The notes beneath the pieces were generated by a model. The model was given only the letters and a program-made list of their open reading frames with translations, had not been told where the DNA came from and did not search any database. Below are positions 1 through 8,215 of a stretch of DNA of 49,090 nt, piece by piece (position 1 is the first letter of the stretch; each line of letters opens with the position of its first letter). The DNA comes from a virus, in the IMG/VR virus record IMGVR_UViG_3300049893_001783, positions 1 to 49,090 of that record. One strand, 5' to 3'. The position numbers and the translations under genes were made by a program.

Positions 1-615
1 GCTAATGCTGCTGCCAAAGACGCCTATAATAAAGCATTGGCGGCTTATGAAAAGTCAATTCAAGTCCTAGACCATTATGACGCCAACATCAAAACTTATC
101 TAAACACAATAGACTTGGAAACAGACTTTATCGCTTTGTCCAAAGGGTATTTGGGGGGGATTTTCCAAGAACTATTAGATGAAATAGCTGTTACTGCTAA
201 TGGTTATTTGGCTCAATTGTCTAATGCCAATACATTTACGGTCCAGTTTTCTACTGTTAAAACCACCCAAGCTGGGGTAGCCAAAAACGAAATTAAGCCT
301 ATTGTCATCAAGTCGGGGGTGGCGTTCGACCGGGAGAACCTGTCAGGCGGACAGGCTACGTCGCTTGATTTGGCGGTAGATTTGGCTCTCAACAAGGTGA
401 TCCGGCATAGGGTAGGGTCGGGCCCCGCTTGGATTATGCTAGATGAAGCGTTCGACGGGCACGACTCGGCGGTTAAAGAGGGGTGCGTCGGGTTGTTGAC
501 AGCGCACGCGCGTTCCGCTATAGTGCTGGTGGTGGATCACGCTGCTGATTTCAATGAATGTTTCACCCAACAAATAGAGGTAGAATGCAATGGGGATGTA
601 TCTAGGATAATATAA
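1..615 (+). CDS. Rad50/SMC-like recombination ATPase, C-terminal part (5' truncated by window)
   Basis: The reading frame is open from base 1, so the true start lies upstream of the window. The visible part carries the second half of an ABC-type ATPase head: signature motif LSGGQ (around residue 115 of the partial protein), Walker B and D-loop IMLDEAFDGHD, and a switch histidine in VVDHAAD. The N-terminal part that is visible is alanine/lysine rich and helical, as expected for the end of a coiled coil. Proteins of this type (T4 gp46, SbcC, Rad50) work with an Mre11-type nuclease to process DNA ends; here a metallophosphoesterase lies about 6 kb downstream. Its stop overlaps the next ATG by one base. 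A promoter-like site lies inside its 3' end at 496-524. Confidence 0.85.
   Translation, partial: ANAAAKDAYNKALAAYEKSIQVLDHYDANIKTYLNTIDLETDFIALSKGYLGGIFQELLDEIAVTANGYLAQLSNANTFTVQFSTVKTTQAGVAKNEIKPIVIKSGVAFDRENLSGGQATSLDLAVDLALNKVIRHRVGSGPAWIMLDEAFDGHDSAVKEGCVGLLTAHARSAIVLVVDHAADFNECFTQQIEVECNGDVSRII
496..524 (+). promoter_or_regulatory. Sigma70-like promoter inside the ATPase gene
   Basis: TTGACA (496-501), a 17-base GC-rich spacer, then TATAGT (519-524). Match is 6/6 and 5/6 to the consensus with ideal spacing. It lies about 90 bases ahead of the ATG at 615, in a GC-rich patch that stands out from the AT-rich surroundings, and could drive the block starting with the gene at 615. Confidence 0.5.
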
Positions 616-1022
616 TGCTTAGTGTCAATTCGATGCCGCCAGAAGAAGCATTGCGGTTAGCGGCAATTTGGGCATCTATTAGCAAAAAGATTTTCTATCT
701 CAAAACAGCTACCGGGATACCTCATGTAGAAGATCCAGACCTAGCAGAACAATTAAGGTCTGAGCCAGAAGCGGTAATAATGGTTTTTACCACTTTAGAA
801 GCAGCTAGTAAGTATGTAGAACACTTAAGGGATAATGTTGGAGTAGATATTCTTTTGGAACCTACCGAATCCACTTTGGAATATATTTTTAACGAATTAA
901 AAGATTTGGGAAGTATCATTGAGGCAGTACACGGTACAAAATTGCGGTTAGACGTTGCACATATGGACGAACACGGTATTTTAATTGATACCCTAACTGG
1001 TCTTGAAGAAGACCTACACTAG
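615..1022 (+). CDS. Hypothetical protein, 135 aa
   Basis: Not recognised. A 135-residue soluble, acidic protein with predicted helices and no Cys cluster or membrane segment. It starts at an ATG that shares its A with the stop of the ATPase gene, so translation is probably coupled. The promoter-like site at 496-524 would make it the first gene of a transcript. The ending (GLEEDLH) is acidic. Codon use matches the neighbours, so it looks like a real phage gene of unknown role in the replication/recombination block. Confidence 0.75.
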   Translation: MLSVNSMPPEEALRLAAIWASISKKIFYLKTATGIPHVEDPDLAEQLRSEPEAVIMVFTTLEAASKYVEHLRDNVGVDILLEPTESTLEYIFNELKDLGSIIEAVHGTKLRLDVAHMDEHGILIDTLTGLEEDLH

Positions 1023-1035
1023 AGGAACTAATAAA

Positions 1036-1317
1036 ATGGCTAAACTAAATCAACCCAAAGACCCCTTTGCTGGCTTACCTGATGAATTCAAGGAACAAGT
1101 AGCGAAGCTAGACAAAGATGGCTTGAACCTTAAATTGGCAGAAGTCGCCAAAAACGAATTTGAAAACCAAAAGCTCAAGGCGGAAGACAAAGACCTAAAT
1201 GACCTTAAGGAACAAGTCAAAGTCGCATCCGAGGGTTATGTAGAATCAACCAAGGCTAATAAGCTCAAAGTCAAATGGTTAGTCCATATCATGCGTGAAA
1301 AGGGCTGGTATAAGTAA
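1036..1317 (+). CDS. Hypothetical lysine-rich small protein, 93 aa
   Basis: Not recognised. The frame is open from a TTG at 1003, but the ATG at 1036 has a purine-rich Shine-Dalgarno stretch (AGAGGA at 1021-1026) at suitable distance, so the shorter form is chosen (MAKLNQPKDPFAGL...). The protein is rich in Lys, Glu and Ala and probably almost all helical, with a basic C-terminus ending GWYK. Its TAA overlaps the next ATG by one base. Highly charged small helical proteins next to recombination genes may bind DNA or other proteins, but nothing specific can be seen. Confidence 0.75.
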   Translation: MAKLNQPKDPFAGLPDEFKEQVAKLDKDGLNLKLAEVAKNEFENQKLKAEDKDLNDLKEQVKVASEGYVESTKANKLKVKWLVHIMREKGWYK

Positions 1318-1670
1318 TGCCTACCCATTCAACTATTGCCGTCAAAATAGCTAAAGGATCATATTTGGCGGCTTATTGTCATTTTGATGGTTATTTGGAT
1401 GGTGTGGGGGTTGAATTATTGGTATTTTATAACACCCAAGCTAAAGCCTTGGAATTGGTTGAGGGTGGGGCAATGCGGGCCCCGGGGGAGCACTTTAACG
1501 ATGATGACGACGATGATGAAAGTGCTGTAGCATTTTCTACCAAGAAAGAATTAATCGCCAATTCTGAACCCTATTTATATTTATTTAATAAGGTATGGAA
1601 AGTCTGGTCCCCAAAACAGAAGAAGTTTTTGTTGCTTGAAACAGCAGCGGAAGACGATTTGTTTGAATGA
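1317..1670 (+). CDS. Phage protein with HFDGY motif and aspartate run, 117 aa
   Basis: The N-terminus reads as a beta-strand-rich domain with the motif YCHFDGYLDGVG followed by a helix (NTQAKALELVEGG). A similar 'HxDGYxxGVG' pattern occurs in small uncharacterised proteins of many large phages; this is from memory, not a search. The middle has a low-complexity run of six aspartates followed by Glu, and the C-terminus has aromatic residues (YLYLFNKVWKVW). The stop TGA overlaps the ATG of the RuvC-like gene by four bases. Function unknown; soluble and probably cytoplasmic. Confidence 0.75.
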   Translation: MPTHSTIAVKIAKGSYLAAYCHFDGYLDGVGVELLVFYNTQAKALELVEGGAMRAPGEHFNDDDDDDESAVAFSTKKELIANSEPYLYLFNKVWKVWSPKQKKFLLLETAAEDDLFE

Positions 1671-2257
1671 AAACGTTGGCGTTAGACCTTTCGACTAAAA
1701 CTGGCTGGGCTCTATTTGATGGAGCCCAGTTAGTTTCGTTTGGAAATCTAACGCTACCGAAATCTGTCAAGGATTATGGTAATTACCCTTTAGGGTGGTT
1801 GGATGCGATTAACGAAATGACACAATGCGTCGTAAATGTTGTAACCACCACCAAACCTGACATAATTATCATAGAAGAAACCAACCTAGGTCGCAATAGG
1901 TATAGTCAAAAAATACTTGAATTCTTACATTATTCTATTTTGTTATGGCTAAAATGTAATACAGTTACACCAATAAAATATGTGTCTACTAGTAGTTGGC
2001 GTAAAGCATTACAGCTTTTCCTTACTAAAGACGATAAAAAGAATAACACCAAGGTTAATAGAGCCAATCGAGAAGGTTTGTCCAAGAAAGAACTTGGCCT
2101 AAGCGGTAAAGTAACACAAAAACATTTGTCGGTTAGATTCGTTAATGCTTTATTTAAATTAGAACTAAAACTAAAAGATAATGATATAGCCGATGCTGTT
2201 TGTTTGGGCTGGGCATATCAAACCGCCCCTAATATATTGTTGTGCAACGGAGAATAA
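1667..2257 (+). CDS. RuvC-like Holliday junction resolvase
   Basis: A 196-residue RNase H-fold nuclease of the RuvC/phage resolvase type. Three acidic motifs are visible: Asp7 in LALDLSTKTGWA (first strand and turn), Glu70-Glu71 in DIIIIEETN (second motif), and Asp173/Asp176 in DNDIADAVCLGWAY (C-terminal motif). These are the expected metal ligands for cutting branched DNA. Such enzymes resolve recombination junctions or debranch replicated phage DNA before packaging. It lies next to the Rad50-like ATPase and RNR, in a DNA metabolism block, and overlaps the upstream gene by four bases. Length and motif order agree with the family. Confidence 0.85.
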   Translation: MKTLALDLSTKTGWALFDGAQLVSFGNLTLPKSVKDYGNYPLGWLDAINEMTQCVVNVVTTTKPDIIIIEETNLGRNRYSQKILEFLHYSILLWLKCNTVTPIKYVSTSSWRKALQLFLTKDDKKNNTKVNRANREGLSKKELGLSGKVTQKHLSVRFVNALFKLELKLKDNDIADAVCLGWAYQTAPNILLCNGE

Positions 2258-2260
2258 ACA

Positions 2261-4849
2261 ATGGAAATGTCGGCTTTTGCTAAAACAGTAATGCTACAGA
2301 AGTATTCCCACGATTCCAAGGAAACATGGGAACAAATTGCCAGTAGAGTAGCTACGAACGTAATGGGCGCTATCAAGGCAGACCACTCCACAATCCAACG
2401 TTTTATAACAGAACGTAAATTTATGCCGGGTGGTCGCTATTTGTATGCTAGTGGCCGGGAATACAAAAATGTTCAGAATTGTTTATTATTAAAAGTGGAC
2501 GACTCCCGGGAAGGCTGGGCTGATTTATTGCATAAGGCCAGCATGGCTTTAATGGCTGGGGCTGGCATTGGGGTAGTTTATAGTAGTGTTCGGCCACAAG
2601 GCACTAAAATAAAGAAAACCGGTGGTGTAGCTAGTGGTCCTATTGCGTTGATGCAAATGTTGAACGAAGTAGGCCGAGGCATTCGCCAAGGTGGGGACCG
2701 TCGTTCAGCTATTTGGGCTGGTTTGCATTGGAATCACCCGGATTGCCTTAAGTTTATAGAATTAAAGAATTGGTCTAAAGAAGTCAAAGACTTAAAGGCC
2801 AAAGACTATAATTTTCCAGCCACCATGGATGGGACTAATATTAGTGTAATATTAGACGATGAATTCTTTGTGGCTTTCCATACGGTGACGCACCCATTAC
2901 ATTCCTTGGCCAGTAATATTTATTGGAAAACCGTTAGGCAAATGTTAGAAACGGCGGAACCGGGGTTTAGTGTAGATGTTGGCATTAATGCTGGTGAACA
3001 CCTACGTAATGCACCGGTTTGTGGCGAAACCAAGGTTTTGACAAACGAAGGCTACAAAGCTGTTATTGATATAGTCGGCAAGCCAACTACTGTTTGGACT
3101 GGCGTTCGCTGGGCACCAAATGTAATATTTAATCAAACTGGAACTAATGTTCCAACCGTTGAAGTAAAAATGACTGGTGGCAGAACTATTAAGTGTGATC
3201 CTAGTCACGAATTTTTTGTTGAACAGTATGCCGGGGCTGGCTCTAGAAGAAAACTGGTTGGAATTTCAAAAGTAAAGGCTCAAGATTTAACGGTAGACGA
3301 TATTTTACACGTTAGTTTGCCTATTTCGCCAACACAAAACACGTTTTCTCCGTTGTATTATACTATGGGTTTTGGGGTTGGTGATGGGCATTGGAATTCT
3401 AATAATGGGCTCGATATTTCTATTTGTCACCCTTCCAAAGAATCATGTATTAATGGTTTAGTACATAAGAAAACCCAAGGGGTAGACAAGCGTGGATATA
3501 CTCGATTTTATATTCCCAATATACCTATGCAGCCCAAAACTGGTATTTCGGACACAATTTGGAAAGCTAGTGCCGAGCACCAATGCAGCTTTTTGGCTGG
3601 ATTGTTCGATGCTGACGGTAACTTGACTTTTGATTCCAAAAGAACCTCTATTCGGTTAAGTAATGTTTCATTTGAATTTTTAAGTGATATTGCTAGGTTA
3701 TTGGAATCTTTGGGGATTATAGCTCATATTTCTAAAGGTGGAAAAACCAATTTTGGCACAAACAAACAAATGTGGCAATTAAGTGTGGCAAGTGATTATA
3801 TTACCGTTTTTGCCAACATTATCCCCACTTTGAGATTACCGTTACAGAATTTTGCCCATAGTTCTTACCGTAAAAGCCACATTCGGGTGATTTCAGTTAC
3901 GCCAAGCGAAACCGCAAACGTTTATTGCTGTGACGTTAAATTTTTTGAGCATTCTTTTATGGCCGAAGGGGTTATTATCAGCAATTGCACCGAAGTAACC
4001 TCTAAAGACGACTCCGACATTTGCAATTTAGGGTCTATCAATCTAGCTAGAATTGAGTCCCTAGAAGAAATGCGTGAAATCGTCAAAGCTGGGGTTGAAT
4101 TCTTAATAGCTGGGACTCAGTATTCTGACGTACCCTACGAAAAGGTAGCCGCAATCCGTAATAAAAACCGTAGGTTAGGCTTAGGGCTAATGGGAATCCA
4201 CGAATGGTTATTAAAGCACGGTAAACGTTATGGGCCAGATAAAGACCTAGCAGAATACTTGGCGGTTTATGCTAGTTCCGGGGTATTGGCTGATGATTTT
4301 TGTCGTAAGCTAGGTATTAGTGCGCCAGTTAAAACTAGGGCGCTTGCCCCAACTGGTACGATTTCAATTTTGGCAGAAACCACTAGTGGAATTGAGCCTA
4401 TATTTTGTGTAGCCTATAAGCGTCGGTATTTGAAAGGTGACCTAGTTAACTACCAATATGTAGTAGACCCTACAGCTAAAAGACTAATTGAAGCAGGGGT
4501 CAAGCCAGAGCAAATAGAAGATGCTTATAGTTTGGCTGAAAATGTTGAACGCCGGGTAGAATTCCAAGCATGGATGCAACAATATGTAGACCATGCTATT
4601 AGTTCTACCATTAACTTGCCACCATGGGGTAGTGCTTTAAATAATGAATCCAGGGTAGAAGATTTCGGTAATATGTTAATTAAATATTTACCCAAACTAC
4701 GGGGTATTACTTGTTATCCAGACGGGGCCCGGGGTGGACAACCCTTGACGCCAGTCAAATATCAAACGGCTATCAAGCATATTGGTGAAGTTTTCGTAGA
4801 ACAAGCCGATGTTTGTGATATAACCAAAGGTGGAAGTTGTGGGGTTTAA
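2261..4849 (+). CDS. nrdJ: Class II (B12-dependent) ribonucleotide reductase with intein
   Basis: An 862-residue precursor of which about 322-324 residues are an intein, leaving a mature enzyme of about 540 residues. Extein hallmarks are NCLLLK (partner cysteine of the redox pair), the NA...CTEV active-site segment split by the intein, DICNLGSINLAR (second cysteine of the pair), the phosphate-binding LAPTGTISILAETTSGIEPIF, and a C-terminal Cys pair (CDITKGGSCGV) for thiol reduction. No class I small subunit or class III activase is visible nearby, which fits an adenosylcobalamin enzyme that makes its own radical. It reduces ribonucleotides to deoxyribonucleotides for phage DNA synthesis. The cysteine just after the intein (residue 576) aligns with the thiyl-radical cysteine, so the enzyme should be dead until splicing. 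Confidence 0.9.
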   Translation: MEMSAFAKTVMLQKYSHDSKETWEQIASRVATNVMGAIKADHSTIQRFITERKFMPGGRYLYASGREYKNVQNCLLLKVDDSREGWADLLHKASMALMAGAGIGVVYSSVRPQGTKIKKTGGVASGPIALMQMLNEVGRGIRQGGDRRSAIWAGLHWNHPDCLKFIELKNWSKEVKDLKAKDYNFPATMDGTNISVILDDEFFVAFHTVTHPLHSLASNIYWKTVRQMLETAEPGFSVDVGINAGEHLRNAPVCGETKVLTNEGYKAVIDIVGKPTTVWTGVRWAPNVIFNQTGTNVPTVEVKMTGGRTIKCDPSHEFFVEQYAGAGSRRKLVGISKVKAQDLTVDDILHVSLPISPTQNTFSPLYYTMGFGVGDGHWNSNNGLDISICHPSKESCINGLVHKKTQGVDKRGYTRFYIPNIPMQPKTGISDTIWKASAEHQCSFLAGLFDADGNLTFDSKRTSIRLSNVSFEFLSDIARLLESLGIIAHISKGGKTNFGTNKQMWQLSVASDYITVFANIIPTLRLPLQNFAHSSYRKSHIRVISVTPSETANVYCCDVKFFEHSFMAEGVIISNCTEVTSKDDSDICNLGSINLARIESLEEMREIVKAGVEFLIAGTQYSDVPYEKVAAIRNKNRRLGLGLMGIHEWLLKHGKRYGPDKDLAEYLAVYASSGVLADDFCRKLGISAPVKTRALAPTGTISILAETTSGIEPIFCVAYKRRYLKGDLVNYQYVVDPTAKRLIEAGVKPEQIEDAYSLAENVERRVEFQAWMQQYVDHAISSTINLPPWGSALNNESRVEDFGNMLIKYLPKLRGITCYPDGARGGQPLTPVKYQTAIKHIGEVFVEQADVCDITKGGSCGV
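3014..3985 (+). other. Intein with LAGLIDADG homing endonuclease, inside the RNR
   Basis: The insert ends with the intein C-terminal pattern (HSFMAEGVIISN) followed by Cys576. It carries a two-motif LAGLIDADG homing endonuclease: MGFGVGDGHWN and FLAGLFDADGNL. The N-terminal block reads PVCGETKVLTNEGY. If the intein began at Cys254 (base 3020), the host motif would be NAPV-CTE. Starting at Pro252 (base 3014) restores the canonical N-A-C-T-E and also puts Thr at intein position 6, as in typical block A. The block B Thr appears replaced by Asp (CDPSH), the penultimate His is Ser, and block F has two cysteines (VYCCDV). The exact start is therefore uncertain by two residues. Confidence 0.85.
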
Positions 4850-5341
4850 ATGGACTTGGTAAAAGAAGTACAAAAACGATTCAAAAAGGCTGGTTTTTAT
4901 CAAGCCATGTTGGAATCGGATTTCTTTAATGGTTCCGATGACTTAGAGCCAGAAGCGGCAGAAGTACGGGCTGAAATCAAGTATTTCATAGCAGAACGTA
5001 TGGCTGAATTAATGGGCTTGGGTAATAACAAACCGGTAAAAGACATTAGTTCGACTTTACCTAAAGTCAACGACGTTGGGCCTTCTCTACCTAAAGTAGA
5101 CCCATATATGGTAGAGGAAGCTTTAGGGGCCAAAATGGTTGAAGTAATTAACCCCGCTACTGGTTTGCCGGTTAAAGTCAATGTGCAAGGCCAAACCGTA
5201 GATAATAACCCCAAGCGTTTGCCGCCTCCTAATTGGAACGATCCTACTACGTTAGCGATAGAACAAGCCAAGGCAGAACAGGTATTACAGGGTGCCGGTA
5301 AAATATCTAGGGTAATAACAAAGTTGACTGGTGGGGAATAA
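4850..5341 (+). CDS. Hypothetical protein, first of three sharing a PxTG...QT motif, 163 aa
   Basis: Not recognised. It starts on the base after the RNR stop. The first 60 residues are charged and helical (VKEVQKRFKKAGF); the middle holds two short repeats of the form (S)TLPKV-D and SLPKVD; then comes INPATGLPVKVNVQGQT (about residues 100-116). The same motif shape recurs in the next two genes (HPITGQSVVVDLIPQT and DPSSGTFVTLDLKPQT), suggesting divergent tandem copies. The C-terminus is helical. No catalytic signature is seen. Co-transcription with the RNR gene is likely from the zero spacing. Confidence 0.75.
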   Translation: MDLVKEVQKRFKKAGFYQAMLESDFFNGSDDLEPEAAEVRAEIKYFIAERMAELMGLGNNKPVKDISSTLPKVNDVGPSLPKVDPYMVEEALGAKMVEVINPATGLPVKVNVQGQTVDNNPKRLPPPNWNDPTTLAIEQAKAEQVLQGAGKISRVITKLTGGE

Positions 5342-5343
5342 TA

Positions 5344-5919
5344 ATGTGTAGTTTTTGTTGGAGGAAAACGACTCAAGAATCCATTGATAAAGTACAGGAA
5401 GAATTACGAAAAGAGCCCCACGAATCACATAAATCAACGCTACTTGCCCATTTAGAGCATTTGCAACAACAATTAAAAGAGGAGCAACGTCGGGCTAGCT
5501 TCAAAAGAACAATAATTCATCCTATTACGGGTCAATCTGTTGTAGTTGATTTGATTCCCCAAACTAAGGGGGCCGATTATAAAGGTTTAAGTCAAGTAGA
5601 TGTATCTGAGGCATTACTGGCTCAACGGAAAGCGGTAGTTGGGTCTATAACCGAAACCACAACAAATTGGAATACAGAAAACCAAGATCAATTCTATATG
5701 ATGGAATTCATTAAAGCATTGGCTACTAACGATATTCCATTAGAAACTCCAACCATATTTAACAGAACCGAAGTATTCGCTTTTCAACGAATGGTTGAAC
5801 TTAAGCGTGTTTTAAATAAAGTCGTTATGGAATTACGGACATTATCTCAAAGCGATATTATACAGTTTACGGATGAATTAAGTAAGTTTTTAGACAATAT
5901 AAAAAGGGATGTAAAATGA
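5344..5919 (+). CDS. Hypothetical coiled-coil protein, second of the PxTG...QT group, 191 aa
   Basis: Not recognised. Starts MCSFCWRKTT with a CxxC pair that could bind metal or form a disulfide. Residues about 15-50 are a Glu/Gln/Lys/His-rich coiled coil. The motif HPITGQSVVVDLIPQTKGADY follows at about 58-78 and is shared with the next gene (DPSSGTFVTLDLKPQTRGADY), the two ending in the same GADY. The rest is helical. It overlaps the next gene by four bases (ATGA). The conserved motif and helical framing suggest a small structural or adaptor family, without visible catalytic residues. Confidence 0.75.
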   Translation: MCSFCWRKTTQESIDKVQEELRKEPHESHKSTLLAHLEHLQQQLKEEQRRASFKRTIIHPITGQSVVVDLIPQTKGADYKGLSQVDVSEALLAQRKAVVGSITETTTNWNTENQDQFYMMEFIKALATNDIPLETPTIFNRTEVFAFQRMVELKRVLNKVVMELRTLSQSDIIQFTDELSKFLDNIKRDVK

Positions 5920-6446
5920 GCGAAGAAAACAAAAACGAATCGTCTAACTATGAACAATACACTACTTGTAAATGTGGTGAAAACAGGCACCCTAGGGTAA
6001 AGGTGTCGTTGGGGGAAAAGTTGGAGCAATTAGCCGCTGCTTTAGAGCAAAGGGCGGGGTTTTTAAGTGCATCTGACCAAGAGGTATTAAATACCTTAAA
6101 TCCACTTATTAAGATATTTACTCAAGATCAAATCAACGAATTAATGCAAACCATCAAGGAACAAATAGCAAGTGGAAATTCCTTTAAGGTTACTGTTCAA
6201 GATCCGAGTTCTGGTACATTTGTGACCTTAGACTTAAAACCCCAAACAAGGGGGGCAGATTATCATAAAATGACCCACGAAGAATGGAAAATCAGAGGGG
6301 AATATCTCAAAGAAGTTTTATCAAGCATGAATCCCGAAGATTGGCCGGAGCCAATGGCTGATTCCAGAGACTTACCTATTTTGAAGTCAGTAATGCCACA
6401 ACTAATAACTGAATCAATGAAAGACAAAGGCACTAACAATGAATAA
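5916..6446 (+). CDS. Hypothetical protein, third of the PxTG...QT group, 176 aa
   Basis: Not recognised. The N-terminus has a possible metal-binding CKCGENRHP cluster, then a helical region (EKLEQLAAALEQRAGFL), then the shared motif DPSSGTFVTLDLKPQTRGADY at about residues 97-117. That motif is closest to the upstream neighbour, supporting duplication within the phage. The C-terminal third is helical. It overlaps both neighbours (four bases upstream, eight downstream), so the group is probably one translationally coupled unit. Confidence 0.75.
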   Translation: MSEENKNESSNYEQYTTCKCGENRHPRVKVSLGEKLEQLAAALEQRAGFLSASDQEVLNTLNPLIKIFTQDQINELMQTIKEQIASGNSFKVTVQDPSSGTFVTLDLKPQTRGADYHKMTHEEWKIRGEYLKEVLSSMNPEDWPEPMADSRDLPILKSVMPQLITESMKDKGTNNE

Positions 6447-6963
6447 ACCACAAGAACCACTATTAAAAGACCGGGTAGCACAACTTGAAATTGTAGCCAG
6501 AGAAACCGACCAAGAACTAGGCAAACTAGGAACAGCCCTTAAGGGTATGTTAGAGGTTTTGTCAGGGGTTATGGCAGCTTTGGGGCCCGAAACAGAAGCC
6601 AAAGTCGTACAATTCGTAGAATCTAAGCGTGACGAGCGGGCCCGAGCGGAGGCTGAATCCGCCGAGGCAGACCACAAGCGGTTTGTGGAGGCCAAAGTCC
6701 TACAACCGGCAGAGGTAATCTTAGCGGATAACTGCGTTGTCGGTGGCAGGGAGCTTGACAGCACCGGCAAGGTATGTCACTATGGGGTCAAGCGTACTCG
6801 GGTTGAACAATTCCGTGACGAAGCTAAGACTTTCTTGGTAGGCAAAGGCGTAGGGGCGGTATTTGAAGCTCCCAATGGGTCTAAATTTGAAGTTACGGAA
6901 ATCTGGACAATCAATCAAAGTGCGCTAAACCCAACTGAGATTGATAATGTCAAAACCCAATAA
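6439..6963 (+). CDS. Hypothetical coiled-coil protein, 174 aa
   Basis: Not recognised. Residues 1-85 are a helical, heptad-rich region (LEIVARETDQELGKLGTALKG and an Arg/Glu/Ala-rich stretch). The C-terminal half looks like a small beta domain (VFEAPNGSKFEVTEIWTIN). The region about 6600-6800 is clearly richer in G and C than its surroundings and contains a TTGACA at 6755, but no good -10 at normal spacing. Its 3' end overlaps the phosphoesterase start by 17 bases. Confidence 0.7.
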   Translation: MNKPQEPLLKDRVAQLEIVARETDQELGKLGTALKGMLEVLSGVMAALGPETEAKVVQFVESKRDERARAEAESAEADHKRFVEAKVLQPAEVILADNCVVGGRELDSTGKVCHYGVKRTRVEQFRDEAKTFLVGKGVGAVFEAPNGSKFEVTEIWTINQSALNPTEIDNVKTQ

Positions 6964-8215
6964 TGAAATAGAACAATTAGTAGTAGACACCATCAAACAA
7001 ATCGCTAAATCCCACGAAATTGAGCCGCATTCCGTTGGATTTAATGATTTTCAATCATATTGTAAAGAACACAACATTAAGTTAACGAATGACCTTCGGT
7101 GGCAAATACGGGCTGCCGGGGGTTTTTCGTCTATTAAGGATAAACATTACCCGGAGCCTATTACCAAAGAACAATTAATAATGGCCAAAGAGGCTAAATT
7201 AGCCAAAGAACAAGCCATTAATGGGGTTTTGTACCAAGATTTCTTGGCTAGATTTAAGGAAATCTCCGGTAAGTTAATAGGTAAGAAATTCACTTTCAAG
7301 CCAAATGAAATACACAAATCCAATGCTTTAATAGACCGGGAAGTCAACATATTAATTTCTGACACCCATTTTGGCATTAACCTACCCGGTACGGATGGGC
7401 CAATAAAGTATGGTCCCCGGCAGGAAGCCCGTAGATTAGCCCAAGTTGTAGACCAAGTATTGAGCTATAAATTACATTATCGGGATAACACGGTATTACG
7501 GGTACATTTGGCGGGGGATATAATACAAGGGCAACTACATGATTTACGTGACGGGAAACCATTGGCGGAACAAAGTGCGGCGGCTATTTATTTACTTACT
7601 CAAGCCATTACTGCTTGGGCTGGAGGTTTTAGAAAAGTCATCGTTGATTGTGTATCAGGAAACCATGGACGAAATACCTCCCGGCACCCGGACAGGGCTA
7701 CCAACGAAAAATGGGACTCCATCGAAACAATTATCTATTACGGCATCAAACAAGCCGTGGCTCATTTACCGAATGTGGAATTTTTCATACCTCGGACGCC
7801 TTTCGTGGAATTCGATTCCTTTGGCAATAAAGTATTTGGTACTCACGGTGATAGTATTTTCCAGCCTATTAGTCCTAATTCAACTATTAATGTAGGTGCG
7901 TTGGAATCCCAAGTCAATCGTATTAATGCTACTAAACCACACGATCAGCGTTATAAGTTGTTTTTCATAGGCCACGTTCATACTGGTGCTTTCGTGCAGC
8001 TACAATCCGGGGCCAAACTAATCACCAATGGCGCTTTGGTGCCACCAGACAATTACGCATTTAGTATAGGGCTAATGTCTGGCGTTAATGGCCAAACCCT
8101 ATGGGAATCTGTACCGGGATTTGTGGCGGGAGATTATAGGTTTTTGTATGTAGATGAACATACCGATAAAGACAAAGCTTTGGACACCCTAATCAAACCA
8201 TTTAAGGATTTCTAA
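6947..8215 (+). CDS. Calcineurin-like metallophosphoesterase (Mre11/SbcD-like nuclease candidate)
   Basis: All five metal-binding motifs of the superfamily are visible in order: ISDTHFG (near residue 139), LAGDIIQG, SGNHGR, a single His in GTHGDS and GHVH. The first about 110 residues form a separate helical domain that may bind DNA. The frame is open from a TTG at 6941, but the ATG at 6947 is the more likely start. With a Rad50-like ATPase 6 kb upstream it could be the nuclease subunit of a phage Mre11/Rad50 (gp47/gp46) complex that trims DNA ends; however, such genes are often adjacent, so a stand-alone phosphodiesterase or phosphatase remains possible. Length 422 residues. Confidence 0.85.
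   Translation: MSKPNNEIEQLVVDTIKQIAKSHEIEPHSVGFNDFQSYCKEHNIKLTNDLRWQIRAAGGFSSIKDKHYPEPITKEQLIMAKEAKLAKEQAINGVLYQDFLARFKEISGKLIGKKFTFKPNEIHKSNALIDREVNILISDTHFGINLPGTDGPIKYGPRQEARRLAQVVDQVLSYKLHYRDNTVLRVHLAGDIIQGQLHDLRDGKPLAEQSAAAIYLLTQAITAWAGGFRKVIVDCVSGNHGRNTSRHPDRATNEKWDSIETIIYYGIKQAVAHLPNVEFFIPRTPFVEFDSFGNKVFGTHGDSIFQPISPNSTINVGALESQVNRINATKPHDQRYKLFFIGHVHTGAFVQLQSGAKLITNGALVPPDNYAFSIGLMSGVNGQTLWESVPGFVAGDYRFLYVDEHTDKDKALDTLIKPFKDF

Noticed and set aside
3014-3985. Assignment as a standard class 3 intein
   Set aside because: Block F has cysteines, but the block B tryptophan and the block G threonine of that class are not present.
4900-5376. 158-residue minus-strand frame
   Set aside because: Antisense to a plus gene that fits the tightly packed operon exactly; no motif.
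6755-6786. TTGACA in the GC-rich patch of the 174-residue gene
   Set aside because: The nearest -10-like sequence (TATGGG) is 20 bases away; kept only as a note.
7519-7524. Perfect TATAAT within the phosphoesterase gene
   Set aside because: No -35 at 16-18 bases, and it encodes the conserved GDII motif, so the match is explained by coding.
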